Assembly (NCBI RefSeq): GCF_004745635.1 | Contig: NZ_SRLB01000002.1 | Coordinates: 62,001 to 126,000 of the forward strand | DNA length: 64,000 nt | Source: Methylobacterium nonmethylotrophicum | Lineage (GTDB): Bacteria > Pseudomonadota > Alphaproteobacteria > Rhizobiales > Beijerinckiaceae | Reading direction: 5' to 3' | Part shown: piece after piece, positions 8,294 to 17,588 of the stretch | Layout of the letters: every line of letters starts with the position of its first letter | How positions within the stretch are numbered: position 1 is the first letter of the stretch | Made by a program: the position numbers and the translations under genes | The notes under the pieces: model-generated | What the model saw: only the letters and a program-made list of their open reading frames with translations | The model's database searches: none | What the model was told of the DNA's origin: nothing

Positions 8294-9133
8294 TCATCGG
8301 TCGTGGGGCGCCGGGGCTTGTGCCGCCCCGGTCACCTTCCGCTTCCACAACTCCCAGGCCCTGAGATGGATCTGATCCAGGGCGCGGCCGGCCTTCTCGC
8401 CCTCCTCGGCGTCGAGGAAGGTCAGCGGGCCGCCGAGCGCCATCGCCTGGCTCTGGATCCGGGCATTCACCTCCGTGTAGACGGCGCGAAACACCGCCAT
8501 CGGGAGGGTCGGGCCGACCACCACGTCGCCGTGCCCGCGCATCAGCGCGACGGCCTTGTCGCCGAGCGTCGCCGCCAGGGCGCGCCCGAGGACGGCGTCG
8601 CGCACCAGCATGTCGGTCGCGCCGGCCGCCGCCCGGATGTCGAAGACCGGCACGCCGGCCGCCAGGAAGGCCGCGACGTGGTAGGTCGCCCGCAGCGGCA
8701 CCTGCGGGGCGATGCCGAACGGGATCACGGAGGGCGAGTGGCTGTGGACCACCGCCTTCACGTCCGCCCGGGCCCGGTAGATCTCCGCGTGGATGAAGCG
8801 CTCGAGGAAGACGGCCCGGCCCCGCGGGTCGACGGGGACGCCGTCGAGGTCGAACGCCATGATGTCGTCGGCGGTCACGAGGGCCGGGGCCACCGAGCGC
8901 GACATCAGGAACCGGTTCGGGTTGCCCGGGTCGCGCGCGCTGACATGCCCGAAGCCGTCGACGACGCCCTGATCGGCCAGGATGCGGCTCGCCGCCACGA
9001 GGTCGGCGACGATCGGGGCGTCGGCCGGGCCGGCGCCTTGCGCGCGGGCGCTCCCGTCGCCGATCCGCGCGCCCCAGAGGACACACCCGCCCAGGAGGAG
9101 ACATGCGGCGAGCGCCGCCTCGACCACCCTCAT
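8294..9133 (-). CDS. Class II aldolase/adducin-family protein with lipobox
   Basis: A 279-residue protein whose N-terminus (hydrophobic residues 6-16, then LLGGC) is a lipoprotein signal with Cys17 as the likely lipidated residue. The class II aldolase fold follows, with GHVSARDP near residue 60, the metal-binding HSHS motif and RGHGDVVVG. Relatives include fuculose-phosphate aldolase and 3-oxo-4-phosphonate decarboxylases, which use a divalent metal. It precedes the Tat-exported FAH-family gene by 13 bp. Both exported enzymes probably act on one extracytoplasmic substrate, for example an aromatic or sugar-derived acid (inference). Confidence 0.85.
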   Translation of the reverse strand: MRVVEAALAACLLLGGCVLWGARIGDGSARAQGAGPADAPIVADLVAASRILADQGVVDGFGHVSARDPGNPNRFLMSRSVAPALVTADDIMAFDLDGVPVDPRGRAVFLERFIHAEIYRARADVKAVVHSHSPSVIPFGIAPQVPLRATYHVAAFLAAGVPVFDIRAAAGATDMLVRDAVLGRALAATLGDKAVALMRGHGDVVVGPTLPMAVFRAVYTEVNARIQSQAMALGGPLTFLDAEEGEKAGRALDQIHLRAWELWKRKVTGAAQAPAPHDR

Positions 9134-9312
9134 CGGGTCCCCCTCCCCTGCGCGCGACCGGTGCGGACCCTGCGGCCCGCCCGGACGGCTTATCGCGTGT
9201 CAGGCGAGGATCACGGAGTTTTCGGTCGAGTCAACCCGACCGGCCCGGAGCGGTCAGGCCTTGTCGGCGGGCCGGACCTCGGTGCCGTTCGGGCATGGCA
9301 GCGCGGTGCCGG

Positions 9313-10257
9313 TCAGCCATGGGCCGAGGCGTAGTCGACCGGGGTGGCGTGCCAGCCGGCCGCGCGCTTCTCCCAGAAGGCGTCGTGCAGGCGCCGGAAG
9401 ACCGGACCGGGCCGGTCGTTGCCCATGATCCGCCCGTCGATGCGCGAGGCCGGCATGATCCCGCCGGCGGTCGTCACCAGCAGGATCTCGTCGGCATCGC
9501 GCAGTTCCGCCACGCTCACGGGCCGGACCGCGACGGGCAGGTCCATCTCGCGGGCGAGGTCGATGACCGACTGGCGCGTCAGCCCCTCGAGCACGCCGGC
9601 ATCGGGGGTCGCGAGGCAGCCCTCCGTGACCGTGAACAGGTTGAAGCCCGGCCCCTCCGTGACGTTGCCGTCCTCGTCGAGGAGGATGCAGAAATCGGCG
9701 CCGCGGTCGTGGGCCTCGAACTGGCCTCTCGTCAGGTCGGCCCAGTGGAAGTTCTTCGCCCGCGGATCGACCGAGCGGGCCGGGATGCGCAGGGTCTCGG
9801 CGACGACGAGGTGGGCGCCGCGCTCCATCACCTCCGGCCGCACCAGGGAGATCCACGGCAGGGCGAAGGCCGCGAGGTAGTTGCGGGCATAGGCCGGGTG
9901 ATAGGGCTGGCCCGCGGGCGGGCGCCCGCGCAGGCAGTCCATCGCCACGTAGGCGTCGCGAAGCCCGGCCAGCGCGACGCAGCGGTGCAGCACCCGCTTG
10001 ATCGCCGCGTCGTCCTCCGGCGGCTTGAGCCGGAAGGTCTCCATCGAGGCGCGGAAGCGCCGGACGTGCTCGTCGAGGCGGAAGAAGGCGCCGTCGCGCA
10101 CGCCGACGACGTCGTAGGTCACGTCGGAGCGGCGGTAGCCCCAGTCGGTGATCGGGATCGCCGCCTCGCCGATCGGCATGAAGCGGCCGTCGATGTAGGC
10201 GGCGCCGGCCGACCAGGGTGTGGGGGTCTCGCTCACGGGCGTCCTCCGGGGTGTCAC
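9313..10257 (-). CDS. Class IV aminotransferase (BCAT / D-amino-acid transaminase-like)
   Basis: A 314-residue PLP enzyme of fold type IV. It carries the N-terminal AAYIDGRFMPIGEAAIPITD pattern, the PLP lysine in DPRAKNFHW (K168), and GNVTEGPGFNLF, which contacts the cofactor in this class. The family moves amino groups between branched-chain or D-amino acids and 2-oxo acids, or lyses aminodeoxychorismate. The neighbouring cysteine hydrolase and GntR regulator suggest a catabolic rather than biosynthetic role. The start could also be GTG eight codons in (VSETPTP). Confidence 0.85.
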   Translation of the reverse strand: MTPRRTPVSETPTPWSAGAAYIDGRFMPIGEAAIPITDWGYRRSDVTYDVVGVRDGAFFRLDEHVRRFRASMETFRLKPPEDDAAIKRVLHRCVALAGLRDAYVAMDCLRGRPPAGQPYHPAYARNYLAAFALPWISLVRPEVMERGAHLVVAETLRIPARSVDPRAKNFHWADLTRGQFEAHDRGADFCILLDEDGNVTEGPGFNLFTVTEGCLATPDAGVLEGLTRQSVIDLAREMDLPVAVRPVSVAELRDADEILLVTTAGGIMPASRIDGRIMGNDRPGPVFRRLHDAFWEKRAAGWHATPVDYASAHG

Positions 10258-10384
10258 GCCGCCGCCGTGGGGCGGGCGGCCCGGTCGACCGTGACGGCAG
10301 GCGTCGGCCTGCGCAAGGGCAGGACGTGTCCGCGTCTGCGGCCGAGGCGGGCTGGCGGGAGATCGCGAACACGAAAGGCGCGCC

Positions 10385-11065
10385 TCACCCCGCAGGCGCG
10401 ACGAGCGGGACCACCGCGGCGCTCGGGGCCACCCATCCGAAGATGCCGCCCTGGGCGACGATCATCGCGAGGCCGGCCTCGTGGAAGGCCGGGATGTAGG
10501 AGCCGCAGGCATCCGATACGACGAGGCAGCGATAGCCGCGGTCGTTGGCCTCGCGCACGGTGGTATGGACGCAGACCTCGGTGGTGACGCCGCAGACGAT
10601 CAGGCTGGCGATGCCGCGGCCGGCGAGCACCGCCCCGAGGTCGGTGGCGTAGAACGCGCCCTTGCCGGGCTTGTCGATCACGATCTCGCCGGGGGCGGGG
10701 GCGAGGTCGGGGACGATGTCGTGCCCGGCCTCGCCTCGGATCAGGATGCGGCCCATCGGGCCGGGCTCGCCGATCCGGGCGCTCGGCGCGCCGCGCGCCA
10801 CCTTCGCGGGCGGCGCGTCGGAGAGGTCCGGGGCGTGGCCCTCCCGGGTGTGCACGACGAGGAGGCCCGCGGCCCGCGCCGCCGCGAGCAGCGCCCGGCA
10901 GGGCGGCACGGCGGCGGCGAGCCGCGACACGTCGTTGCCCAGGCTCTCGCCGAAGCCGCCCGGCTCGAGGAAGTCGCGCTGCATGTCGATGATCACGAGG
11001 GCCGTCGCGTCGAGGTCGATCGTCAGCGGGCCGGGCTTGGCGGGAATGGTCAGGTTGCGCGGCAT
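10385..11065 (-). CDS. Isochorismatase-fold cysteine hydrolase (biuret-hydrolase-like)
   Basis: A 226-residue protein with the triad of the amidohydrolase branch of the isochorismatase fold: D27 (VIIDMQRDF), K132 (IDKPGKGAF) and C165 ([11 protein letters not shown]). It resembles the BiuH-like protein encoded at 16881-17588 (REGHAPDL and REANDRGY blocks shared), so the cluster holds two paralogues. Such enzymes release ammonia from amides such as biuret or N-carbamoyl compounds. A GTGCATACAT-type site lies just upstream (11095-11104), so the GntR regulator of the cluster probably controls it. The paralogue differs around the substrate loop (residues 80-100), suggesting another amide. Confidence 0.87.
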   Translation of the reverse strand: MPRNLTIPAKPGPLTIDLDATALVIIDMQRDFLEPGGFGESLGNDVSRLAAAVPPCRALLAAARAAGLLVVHTREGHAPDLSDAPPAKVARGAPSARIGEPGPMGRILIRGEAGHDIVPDLAPAPGEIVIDKPGKGAFYATDLGAVLAGRGIASLIVCGVTTEVCVHTTVREANDRGYRCLVVSDACGSYIPAFHEAGLAMIVAQGGIFGWVAPSAAVVPLVAPAG

Positions 11066-11094
11066 GGGTTTCCCTCGGGCGTCGCGCTTCCATC

Positions 11095-11104
11095 ATGTAT
11101 GCAC
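11095..11104 (-). promoter_or_regulatory. Candidate GntR/FCD operator, copy 1
   Basis: ATGTATGCAC on the + strand is GTGCATACAT on the minus strand. It lies 30 bp upstream of the cysteine-hydrolase start. Two further copies lie between the GntR gene and the ABC transporter genes (12109-12118, 12212-12221). Half-palindromic motifs of this size are typical of FCD-type GntR operators; binding is inferred. Confidence 0.5.
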
Positions 11105-11183
11105 GCAGGCCAAAGCGCCTGCCCGTTCTGCGCGCGTCCTTGCGCGAGATTTCGGCAGGGCGCGCAGCGGACGGGCGCTCGCC

Positions 11184-11891
11184 TCAGCGGGGGCGCCCGA
11201 GGGGCGGCGGGTCGGCCGGTTCGCGCAGGAGCGGGGCCTCGCGCGGGGCGGCGCCGGCGAGGTCGACGAACACGTCCTCGACCACGCTCATGTGGACGAG
11301 CATCGCCGCGTTGGCGCCGGCAGCGTCCCGGGCGAGCACCGCCCGGACCACGAGGTCGTGCTCGGCGTGGGAGCGGGCGAGCCGCCCCGGCGCCTGGAAC
11401 TGCGCCCGCCGGTACGGCATCAGCCGGCGCCTGAGCGCCCGGGCGATGTCCTCGATCGCCCGGTTGTGCGCGCCGGCATAGAGCAGGCCGTGGAACTCCA
11501 CGTTCGCCTCGACATAGGCCTCGCGATCGTCGCCGGCGGCGAGCTGCGCCATCGCCTCGTGATGCGCCCGCAAGGCCGCCCGCTCGGCCCGGGTCATGCT
11601 CAGGGTGGCGAGGCGCGCGCAGCTCGCCTCGATCTCCCCCATGGCGACGAACAGGGTGTCGAGCTCCTCCGTCGTCACCGTCCGGACGGTGGCCCCGAGC
11701 CGCGGGCGGATGTCGATCAGCCCGGTCCCGCTGAGCAGGCGCAGGGCGTCGCGCACCGGCGTGCGCGACACCCCGAAGCGCCGGGCGAGAACCTGCTCGT
11801 CGAGATGCAGCCCCGGCGGCAGGGTGCCGGCCAGGATCTCGTCGGCGATCCGCTCGGAGAGGAATTCGGCGCGGGTCTTCGAGACGGCCAC
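11184..11891 (-). CDS. GntR/FCD-family transcriptional regulator
   Basis: A 235-residue regulator starting at GTG 11891, chosen because AAGGAG lies about 13 bases upstream and the protein aligns from VAVSKTRAEF. The frame is open upstream but without homology. The N-terminal winged helix contains LARRFGVSRTPVRDALRLLSGTG (about 35-57). The FCD effector domain follows, with the metal or ligand histidines in VEFHGLLYAGAHN. It diverges from the BMP-type ABC transporter operon (479 bp between starts) and points toward the cysteine hydrolase and aminotransferase. Three shared GTGCATACA sites flank it, so it is the likely regulator of the whole amide cluster, responding to a small acid or amide. Confidence 0.87.
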   Translation of the reverse strand: MAVSKTRAEFLSERIADEILAGTLPPGLHLDEQVLARRFGVSRTPVRDALRLLSGTGLIDIRPRLGATVRTVTTEELDTLFVAMGEIEASCARLATLSMTRAERAALRAHHEAMAQLAAGDDREAYVEANVEFHGLLYAGAHNRAIEDIARALRRRLMPYRRAQFQAPGRLARSHAEHDLVVRAVLARDAAGANAAMLVHMSVVEDVFVDLAGAAPREAPLLREPADPPPLGRPR

Positions 11892-12108
11892 GGAAGCGGG
11901 CGTTCTCCTTGAGAGGGGAAGCCCGCGGAGACCGGATCCGTCGGGCGGGAGGGCGTGTCGCGGCGGCCGGGCTCGATGTCCCCCAGGGGCTCCCAGGATG
12001 GTGTGTCGACCGCCGCCCGTCGAGGACAGGGGCAGGGCCGAGGGCGAGCGTGAACAGGATTGTGGCGCCGCGGGATCCCGGGCGGGCCGCGACGCTGCGT
12101 CCGCCTTC

Positions 12109-12118
12109 GTGCATACAT
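12109..12118 (+). promoter_or_regulatory. Candidate GntR/FCD operator, copy 2
   Basis: GTGCATACAT sits inside the near-perfect palindrome TGCATACATGCA (12110-12121). It is in the divergent region between the GntR gene (start 11891) and the ABC transporter (start 12371), a position suited to repressing the transporter operon. The rest of this 479 bp gap shows no gene. Confidence 0.5.
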
Positions 12119-12211
12119 GCAGGCGACCGAGAAGGCCACGGCCTCCGCCGCCCCGAATCTCCACGCCTCGCGGAGGTTCGATCTCGGTGCACCCGCGGGT
12201 GGCGCGCGAAT

Positions 12212-12221
12212 GTGCATACAC
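12212..12221 (+). promoter_or_regulatory. Candidate GntR/FCD operator, copy 3
   Basis: GTGCATACAC matches the two other sites at nine of ten positions and lies 103 bp downstream of copy 2, start to start. Two sites about ten helical turns apart could support looping by dimeric GntR proteins (inference). Confidence 0.48.
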
Positions 12222-12370
12222 GGGCGCGAGTTTGGGCGACAGCACCCGGAATGCCCGCCCTCCCGAGCGCGACTGCCGTGATGCGATGCCGAAATTCGAT
12301 GCTTCGCGGTGCCGAAACCCCGCCCTATTCTTCGCGGAGCACGGATTTCTCTCCGGCGGAGCACGAAGCT

Positions 12371-13474
12371 GTGACGAAGACTGACCTCACGCGACGGCAC
12401 CTTCTCGGCGGCGCGGCCGCCCTCGGCCTCGCCGGCCTGCCGGGACGGGCGCGGGCCGCCGGCGCCCTGACGGTCGGGTTCATCTATGTCGGGCCGAAGG
12501 ACGATTACGGCTACAACCAGGCCCACGCCGTCGCCGCCAAGGCGCTCAAGGCCATGCCCGGCCTCGAGGTGATCGAGGAGGAGCGGGTCCCTGAGACCAA
12601 CGCCGTCGAGAAGACCATGGAGAGCATGATCAACCTCGACGGGGCGGGCCTGCTCTTCCCGACCTCCTTCGGCTACTTCAATCCCTTCGTGGTCGCCGAA
12701 GCGAAGAAGTACCCGAAGGTGCAGTTCCGGCATTGCGGCGGGCTGTGGACCGACAAGGACCCGAAGAATGCCGGCTCGTATTTCGGCTACATCGCCCAGG
12801 GCCAGTACCTGAACGGCATCGTGGCCGGGCACACGACGAGGTCGAAGAAGATCGGCTTCGTGGCGGCCAAGCCCATCCCGCAGGTCCTCAACAACGTCAA
12901 CGCCTTCCTGCTCGGCGCGCAGAGCGTCGATCCGGCGATCACCTGCCAGGTGATCTTCACCGGCGAGTGGTCGCTCGCCGTCAAGGAGGCCGAGGCCACC
13001 AACGCCCTCATCGACGGCGGCGCCGACGTGATCACCTGCCACGTCGACAGCCCGAAGGTGACGGTCGAGACCGCCGCCCGCCGCGGCGCCTTCGTGTGCG
13101 GCTACCACGTCGACCAGTCGCCGCTGGCGCCCCAGAAGTACCTCACCGGGGCCGAGTGGGACTGGCTGCCGATCTACAAGGGCTTCGTGGCCGACGTGCA
13201 GGCCGGCCGCTCCCCGCCGAACTTCCTGCGCGGCGGCCTTGCCGACGGCTTCGTCAAGATGAGCCCCTACGGCCCGGCGGTGAGCGACGGCGCGCGCCGC
13301 AACGCCGACGCCGTGAAGGCCGAGATGCTCAAGGGCGGCTACGAGATCATCAAGGGCCCGCTCAACGACAATACCGGCAAGGAGGTGCTCGCCGCCGGCA
13401 AGGGCCTGCCCGAGAAGGCGGTCGAGCTCGAGAGCACGAACTACCTGGTGGCCGGGGTGCGGGGGGCGGTGTGA
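12371..13474 (+). CDS. BMP-family ABC transporter substrate-binding protein, Tat-type signal
   Basis: A 367-residue periplasmic binding protein of the Med/PnrA (basic membrane protein) family, whose known ligands include nucleosides. GTG 12371 is chosen because GGCGGAG lies a few bases upstream and a twin-arginine signal (TRRHLLGGAAALGLAG) begins right after it. The mature part starts near ALTVGFIYVGPKDDYGYNQAH and shows the family's alternating sugar-binding-protein fold. It is the first gene of an operon with two permeases, formamidase, biuret-hydrolase-like enzyme and ATPase. The neighbours argue for an amide or urea-like ligand rather than a nucleoside (inference). Confidence 0.87.
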   Translation: MTKTDLTRRHLLGGAAALGLAGLPGRARAAGALTVGFIYVGPKDDYGYNQAHAVAAKALKAMPGLEVIEEERVPETNAVEKTMESMINLDGAGLLFPTSFGYFNPFVVAEAKKYPKVQFRHCGGLWTDKDPKNAGSYFGYIAQGQYLNGIVAGHTTRSKKIGFVAAKPIPQVLNNVNAFLLGAQSVDPAITCQVIFTGEWSLAVKEAEATNALIDGGADVITCHVDSPKVTVETAARRGAFVCGYHVDQSPLAPQKYLTGAEWDWLPIYKGFVADVQAGRSPPNFLRGGLADGFVKMSPYGPAVSDGARRNADAVKAEMLKGGYEIIKGPLNDNTGKEVLAAGKGLPEKAVELESTNYLVAGVRGAV

Positions 13475-13518
13475 TCCGATATCCGTCAGATCTGTTCGAG
13501 TAAATGTAGGGCACTTCT

Positions 13519-13696
13519 CCCCTCTCCCGTGTGGGAGAGGGGTCGGGGGATCGAAGATCCCGCGTGAGGGTGACACGCTTCAGTGAGAAACGCTGAGCGC
13601 AGTGCTGGTAGCGGGACGGTTAGAGCGTGACTCAGAACCGTAGCACCCTCGCGCGATCTTCGATAGCCCCTACCCCTCTCCCACACGGGAGAGGGG
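13519..13696. repeat. Paired-hairpin intergenic palindrome (CCCCTCTCCC type)
   Basis: Two short hairpins, CCCCTCTCCC/GGGAGAGGGG with GTGT or ACAC loops (13519-13542 and 13673-13696), bracket a longer inverted arrangement. GGATCGAAGATCCCGCG on the left pairs approximately with CGCGATCTTCGAT on the right. It lies between the binding-protein stop and the first permease. A partial copy of the same CCCCTCTCCCGTG end occurs at 63072-63084. Such elements between a binding-protein gene and its permeases can stabilise the upstream mRNA and lower downstream expression, which is plausible here. Confidence 0.75.
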
Positions 13697-13751
13697 ATCC
13701 CGCGCTTCAATCCTGTTTCGCCGCCGCTCCCCTCTTGCCGGAGGTTTCGCC

Positions 13752-14903
13752 GTGGTCGCGGATGCCGCCCCATCGGGCGCCCAGTCGGGCATGATGGTCG
13801 CCGACAAGCGGACCTCGCCCGTGATCCAGTTCCTGGCCTGGCTCGCCCGGCGCGCCGAGGCCGTGGTGATCCCGCTCGGCGCGGTGCTGGCGGGCCTCGC
13901 CCTGTTCAGCCTGTTCCTCGTCGCCCTCGGCAAGTCCCCCGGCACGCTGCTCGACCTCGTCTGGCGCGGCGGCTTCGGCTCGGCCTTCGCCCTGCAGAAC
14001 AGCCTGCAGCGCGCCGCGCCCCTGCTGTTCGCAGGCCTCTGCGTCGCGCTGCCGGCCCGGCTCGGCCTGGTGGTGATCGGCGGCGAAGGCGCCATCGTGC
14101 TCGGCGGCCTCGCGGCGGCGGTGGTCGCGCCGCCGCTATCGGGGTTGCCGGCTCCCCTGGTCGTCGCCGCGATGGCGCTCGCCGCCGCGCTGATGGGTGC
14201 GGCCTGGATCGGCGCGGTCGGCGCGCTCAAGGCCTATCGCGGGGTCGACGCGACGATCGCGAGCCTGCTGATGTCCTACATCGCGATCGCCCTCGCCAAC
14301 CACCTGATCGAGGGGCCGCTGCGCGACCCGACGAGCCTCAACAAGCCCTCGACCCTGCCGGTCGGCGCGGCCAACATGCTGGGACCGATGCCCGGCATCG
14401 GCGTGCACTGGGGCCTCGGCGTCGGGGTGCTGGCCTGCCTCGCGGCCTGGCTGCTGATGGAGCGCACGACCCTCGGCTTCTCGGCCCGCATCGCCGGCGG
14501 CAACGTGCGGGCGGCGCAGATCCAGGGCCTGCCGGTGCGCCGCCTCGTCGTCGGCTTCACGGCGCTCGGTGGGGCCGCTGCTGCGCTCGCCGGGTTCTTC
14601 GAGGTCGCGGCCGTGCAGGGCAACGCCAACGCGACGCTGGCGGCCGGCTACGGCTTCACCGGCATCCTCATCGCGTTCCTGGCCCGCCACAACCCGCTCG
14701 CCATCCCGCCCATCGCGCTTGCCCTCGGCGGGCTCGAGGCCTCGAGCGGGCTGATCCAGCGCCGGATGCAGCTGCCCGACGCCACGATCCTGGTGCTCGA
14801 GGGCCTCCTGTTCCTCTGCGTCCTCGTCGGCGAGACGGCCTACGGGCGCTTCAAGATCTTCAGCCCGCATCTCTGGGCGTCCAAGAAGGCGGCCACCGCA
14901 TGA
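13752..14903 (+). CDS. ABC transporter permease (nucleoside/branched-chain type)
   Basis: A 383-residue inner-membrane protein starting at GTG 13752, preceded by GGAGG. After about 45 cytoplasmic residues it has a series of hydrophobic segments, and it keeps the BPD_transp_2 pattern (LGLVVIGGEGAIVLGGL, YRGVDATIASLLMSYIA, AGNVRAAQIQGLPV-like cytoplasmic loop). This permease family works with BMP-type binding proteins, as in the RnsB/YufP nucleoside systems. The next permease starts 11 bp after its stop. It moves the substrate delivered by the binding protein encoded at 12371. Confidence 0.9.
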   Translation: MVADAAPSGAQSGMMVADKRTSPVIQFLAWLARRAEAVVIPLGAVLAGLALFSLFLVALGKSPGTLLDLVWRGGFGSAFALQNSLQRAAPLLFAGLCVALPARLGLVVIGGEGAIVLGGLAAAVVAPPLSGLPAPLVVAAMALAAALMGAAWIGAVGALKAYRGVDATIASLLMSYIAIALANHLIEGPLRDPTSLNKPSTLPVGAANMLGPMPGIGVHWGLGVGVLACLAAWLLMERTTLGFSARIAGGNVRAAQIQGLPVRRLVVGFTALGGAAAALAGFFEVAAVQGNANATLAAGYGFTGILIAFLARHNPLAIPPIALALGGLEASSGLIQRRMQLPDATILVLEGLLFLCVLVGETAYGRFKIFSPHLWASKKAATA

Positions 14904-14913
14904 GCCCCATCTC

Positions 14914-15837
14914 ATGAGCCAGGATCTCGGCCTCTGGACGGTGCCGCTCGCGGTGCTCGGCGGCGCCATCCGCGTCTCGACCCCGTTCCTGTTCGTCAGC
15001 CTCGGCGAGACCATCACGGAGCGCGCCGGGCGGATCAACCTGGGCCTCGAGGGCACCCTGGTCTTCGGCGCGATGGCGGCCTACGCCACCGCCGTCGTGA
15101 CCGGCTCGCCCTGGGCCGGCGTCGCGGTGGCGGGCCTCGCCGGCGCGGGCTTCGGCCTCCTGCACGGGGCGATCTGCTCGCTGGCGCGGGTCAACGACGT
15201 CGCGGTCGGCATCGCCCTGATGCTGTTCGGCTCCGGCCTCGCATTCTTCCTCGGCAAGCCGTTCATCCAGCCCTCGGCGCCGCCGCTGCCGGCAATCCCG
15301 TTCGGATTCTGGTCGGACCTGCCGCAGGTCCAGGCGGCGTTGCGGGTCAACGTGCTCTTCCTCGTCGGCGCCGTGTTGAGCGTCGCGCTGTGGTGGGCAT
15401 TCCGCAACACCAAGGCGGGCTTGGTGATCCGGGTCGCCGGCGACAGCGCGGAGGCGGCGCGGGCCATGGGCTACGACGTGACCAAGGTGCGGGTGCTGGC
15501 CACCATGGCGGGCGGGTTCCTGGCGGGCATCGGCGGCGCCTACCTGTCGCTCTACTATCCGGGCTCGTGGAACGAGGGCATCTCGTCGGGCCAGGGCCTG
15601 ATGGCGGTGGCGCTGGTGATCTTCGCCCGCTGGAACCCCCTCGCCTGCTTCGGGGCGGCGCTGCTGTTCGGCGGCGCCGGGGCGCTCGGCCCGGCGCTTC
15701 AATCGGTCGGCGTCTCCTCGGGCTATTACCTGTTCTACGCCGCCCCCTACGTCCTCACCCTCGCGCTGCTCGTCGCCACCTCCTCGCCCGACCGGGCGCT
15801 GGCGGGGGCCCCGGGCGAGCTCGGCCTGTCGCGTTGA
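14914..15837 (+). CDS. ABC transporter permease, second subunit
   Basis: A 307-residue membrane protein, the shorter partner of the permease pair (RnsC/YufQ-like). It has [19 protein letters not shown] near the N-terminus, the hallmark of this subunit, several hydrophobic helices and [21 protein letters not shown] as the cytoplasmic coupling loop. The gene lies in tight array with its neighbours (10 bp before, 18 bp after). Together with the 383-residue permease it should form the heterodimeric channel. Confidence 0.9.
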   Translation: MSQDLGLWTVPLAVLGGAIRVSTPFLFVSLGETITERAGRINLGLEGTLVFGAMAAYATAVVTGSPWAGVAVAGLAGAGFGLLHGAICSLARVNDVAVGIALMLFGSGLAFFLGKPFIQPSAPPLPAIPFGFWSDLPQVQAALRVNVLFLVGAVLSVALWWAFRNTKAGLVIRVAGDSAEAARAMGYDVTKVRVLATMAGGFLAGIGGAYLSLYYPGSWNEGISSGQGLMAVALVIFARWNPLACFGAALLFGGAGALGPALQSVGVSSGYYLFYAAPYVLTLALLVATSSPDRALAGAPGELGLSR

Positions 15838-15855
15838 GTTTTTGGGGAGTCTCGC

Positions 15856-16884
15856 ATGAACGGCCTTGGCGGATTGAACAAAGCGCCGAACGGCGTCGTC
15901 ATCGGCCTCGTGCAGCTGCAACTGCCGGTCGTCGCCACCCCGGAGGATCTGGCGGCACAGACCGCCCGCATCGTCGCCATGGTGGGCAAGGCGCGCGCCA
16001 ACATGGCCGGGATGGACCTCGTGGTCTTCCCCGAATACGCCCTGCACGGCCTCTCGATGGACACCAATCCGGAGATCCTATGCCGCCTCGACGGGCCGGA
16101 GGTCGCTGCCTTCAGGCAGGCCTGCCGCGACAACCGGATCTGGGGCTGCTTCTCCATCATGGAGTTCAACCCGAACGGCAACCCTTACAATGTCGGGCTG
16201 ATCATCGACGACGTGGGCGAGCTGCGGCTCTACTATCGCAAGATGCACCCCTGGGTGCCGGTCGAACCGTGGGAGCCGGGCGACCTCGGCATTCCGGTGA
16301 TCGACGGGCCGAAGGGGGCCAAGCTCGCTCTCATCATCTGCCACGACGGCATGTTCCCCGAGATGGCGCGGGAATGCGCCTACAAGGGCGCCGAGATCAT
16401 GCTCCGGACGGCAGGCTACACCGCGCCGATCCGCGAGGCCTGGCGCTTCACCAACCAGTCCAACGCCTTCTGCAACCTGATGGTGACCGCCAACGTCTGC
16501 ATGAGCGGCTCGGACGGCACCTTCGACTCGATGGGCGAGGGCATGATCGTCAATTTCGACGGCACGATCATCGCCCACGGCACCAGCGGGCGGCCCGACG
16601 AGATCATCACCGCCGAGGTGCGGCCCGACCTCGTGCGCGAGGCGCGCCTGCACTGGGGCGTCGAGAACAACATCTACCAGCTCGGCCACCGCGGCTATTC
16701 CGCCGTGAAGGGCGGTGCCGGCGATTGCCCCTACACCTACATGCACGACCTCGCCGCCGGCCGCTACCGGCTGCCCTGGGAGGCCGAGGTGCAGGTCACC
16801 GACGGCACATCGTGCGGGATCCCGGCCCCGACGCGGATCTACAGCCCGGGGCCGGCACCGGCGGCGCGGGAGGCGGCGGAGTGA
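15856..16884 (+). CDS. amiF: Formamidase (nitrilase superfamily)
   Basis: A 342-residue amidase of the AmiF branch. The nitrilase triad is present at the spacing of this branch: E60 ([10 protein letters not shown]), K129 (YYRKMHPW) and C162 ([10 protein letters not shown]). It hydrolyses formamide to formate and ammonia in the cytoplasm; the neighbouring biuret-hydrolase-like gene makes a related short amide possible. It lies inside an ABC transporter operon and its TGA overlaps the GTG of the next gene by four bases, so they are translationally coupled. Formate released here could feed one-carbon metabolism if the host is a methylotroph (inference). Confidence 0.9.
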   Translation: MNGLGGLNKAPNGVVIGLVQLQLPVVATPEDLAAQTARIVAMVGKARANMAGMDLVVFPEYALHGLSMDTNPEILCRLDGPEVAAFRQACRDNRIWGCFSIMEFNPNGNPYNVGLIIDDVGELRLYYRKMHPWVPVEPWEPGDLGIPVIDGPKGAKLALIICHDGMFPEMARECAYKGAEIMLRTAGYTAPIREAWRFTNQSNAFCNLMVTANVCMSGSDGTFDSMGEGMIVNFDGTIIAHGTSGRPDEIITAEVRPDLVREARLHWGVENNIYQLGHRGYSAVKGGAGDCPYTYMHDLAAGRYRLPWEAEVQVTDGTSCGIPAPTRIYSPGPAPAAREAAE

Positions 16885-17588
16885 GCGCGACCGATCCTTC
16901 CGCCCCCGGCACCTTCGTCGCCGCCGAGCCCTATCCCTGGCCCTTCGACGGCAGCCTCTCAGCCCACAACACGGCGCTCGTCATCATCGACATGCAGACC
17001 GACTTCTGCGGCAAGGGCGGCTACGTCGATGCCATGGGGTACGACCTGAGCCTGACCCGCGCCCCGATCGGGCCGATCGGCCGGCTGCTGACTGCGGCGC
17101 GGGCGAAGGGCTACCACGTCATCCACACGCGGGAGGGCCACCGGCCGGACCTCGCCGACCTGCCGGCGAACAAGCGCTGGCGCTCGCGCCGGATCGGCGC
17201 CGGCATCGGCGATCCCGGCCCCTGCGGGCGGGTTCTGGTGCGGGGCGAGCCGGGCTGGGAGATCATCCCGGAACTGGCGCCGCTGCCCGGCGAGCCGGTG
17301 ATCGACAAGCCCGGCAAGGGCTCGTTCTGCGCCACCGACCTCGAGCTGATCCTCACCCAGCGCGGCATCCGCAACCTGATCCTGACCGGCATCACCACCG
17401 ATGTCTGCGTGCACACCACGATGCGCGAGGCCAACGACCGCGGCTTCGAATGCGTCATCGTCTCGGACGCCACCGCCGCGACCGACCCCGGCAACCACGC
17501 GGCGGCGCTGAAGATGGTGACGATGCAGGGCGGGGTCTTCGGTGCGGTCGCCACCTCGGGGGCGATCCTGGAGGCGATCGGCGCATGA
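16881..17588 (+). CDS. biuH: Biuret amidohydrolase-like cysteine hydrolase
   Basis: A 235-residue isochorismatase-fold enzyme starting at GTG 16881. The triad D37 (VIIDMQTDF), K143 (IDKPGKGSF) and C176 ([11 protein letters not shown]) falls at the spacing of the characterised Rhizobium biuret hydrolase. The long [20 protein letters not shown] loop and the N-terminal PYPWPFDG segment are also as in that enzyme. It should convert biuret to allophanate plus ammonia. No allophanate hydrolase (atzF, atzE/G) lies in this window. GTGA and ATGA overlaps tie it to formamidase and to the ATPase, so uptake and hydrolysis are made together. Confidence 0.88.
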   Translation: MSATDPSAPGTFVAAEPYPWPFDGSLSAHNTALVIIDMQTDFCGKGGYVDAMGYDLSLTRAPIGPIGRLLTAARAKGYHVIHTREGHRPDLADLPANKRWRSRRIGAGIGDPGPCGRVLVRGEPGWEIIPELAPLPGEPVIDKPGKGSFCATDLELILTQRGIRNLILTGITTDVCVHTTMREANDRGFECVIVSDATAATDPGNHAAALKMVTMQGGVFGAVATSGAILEAIGA

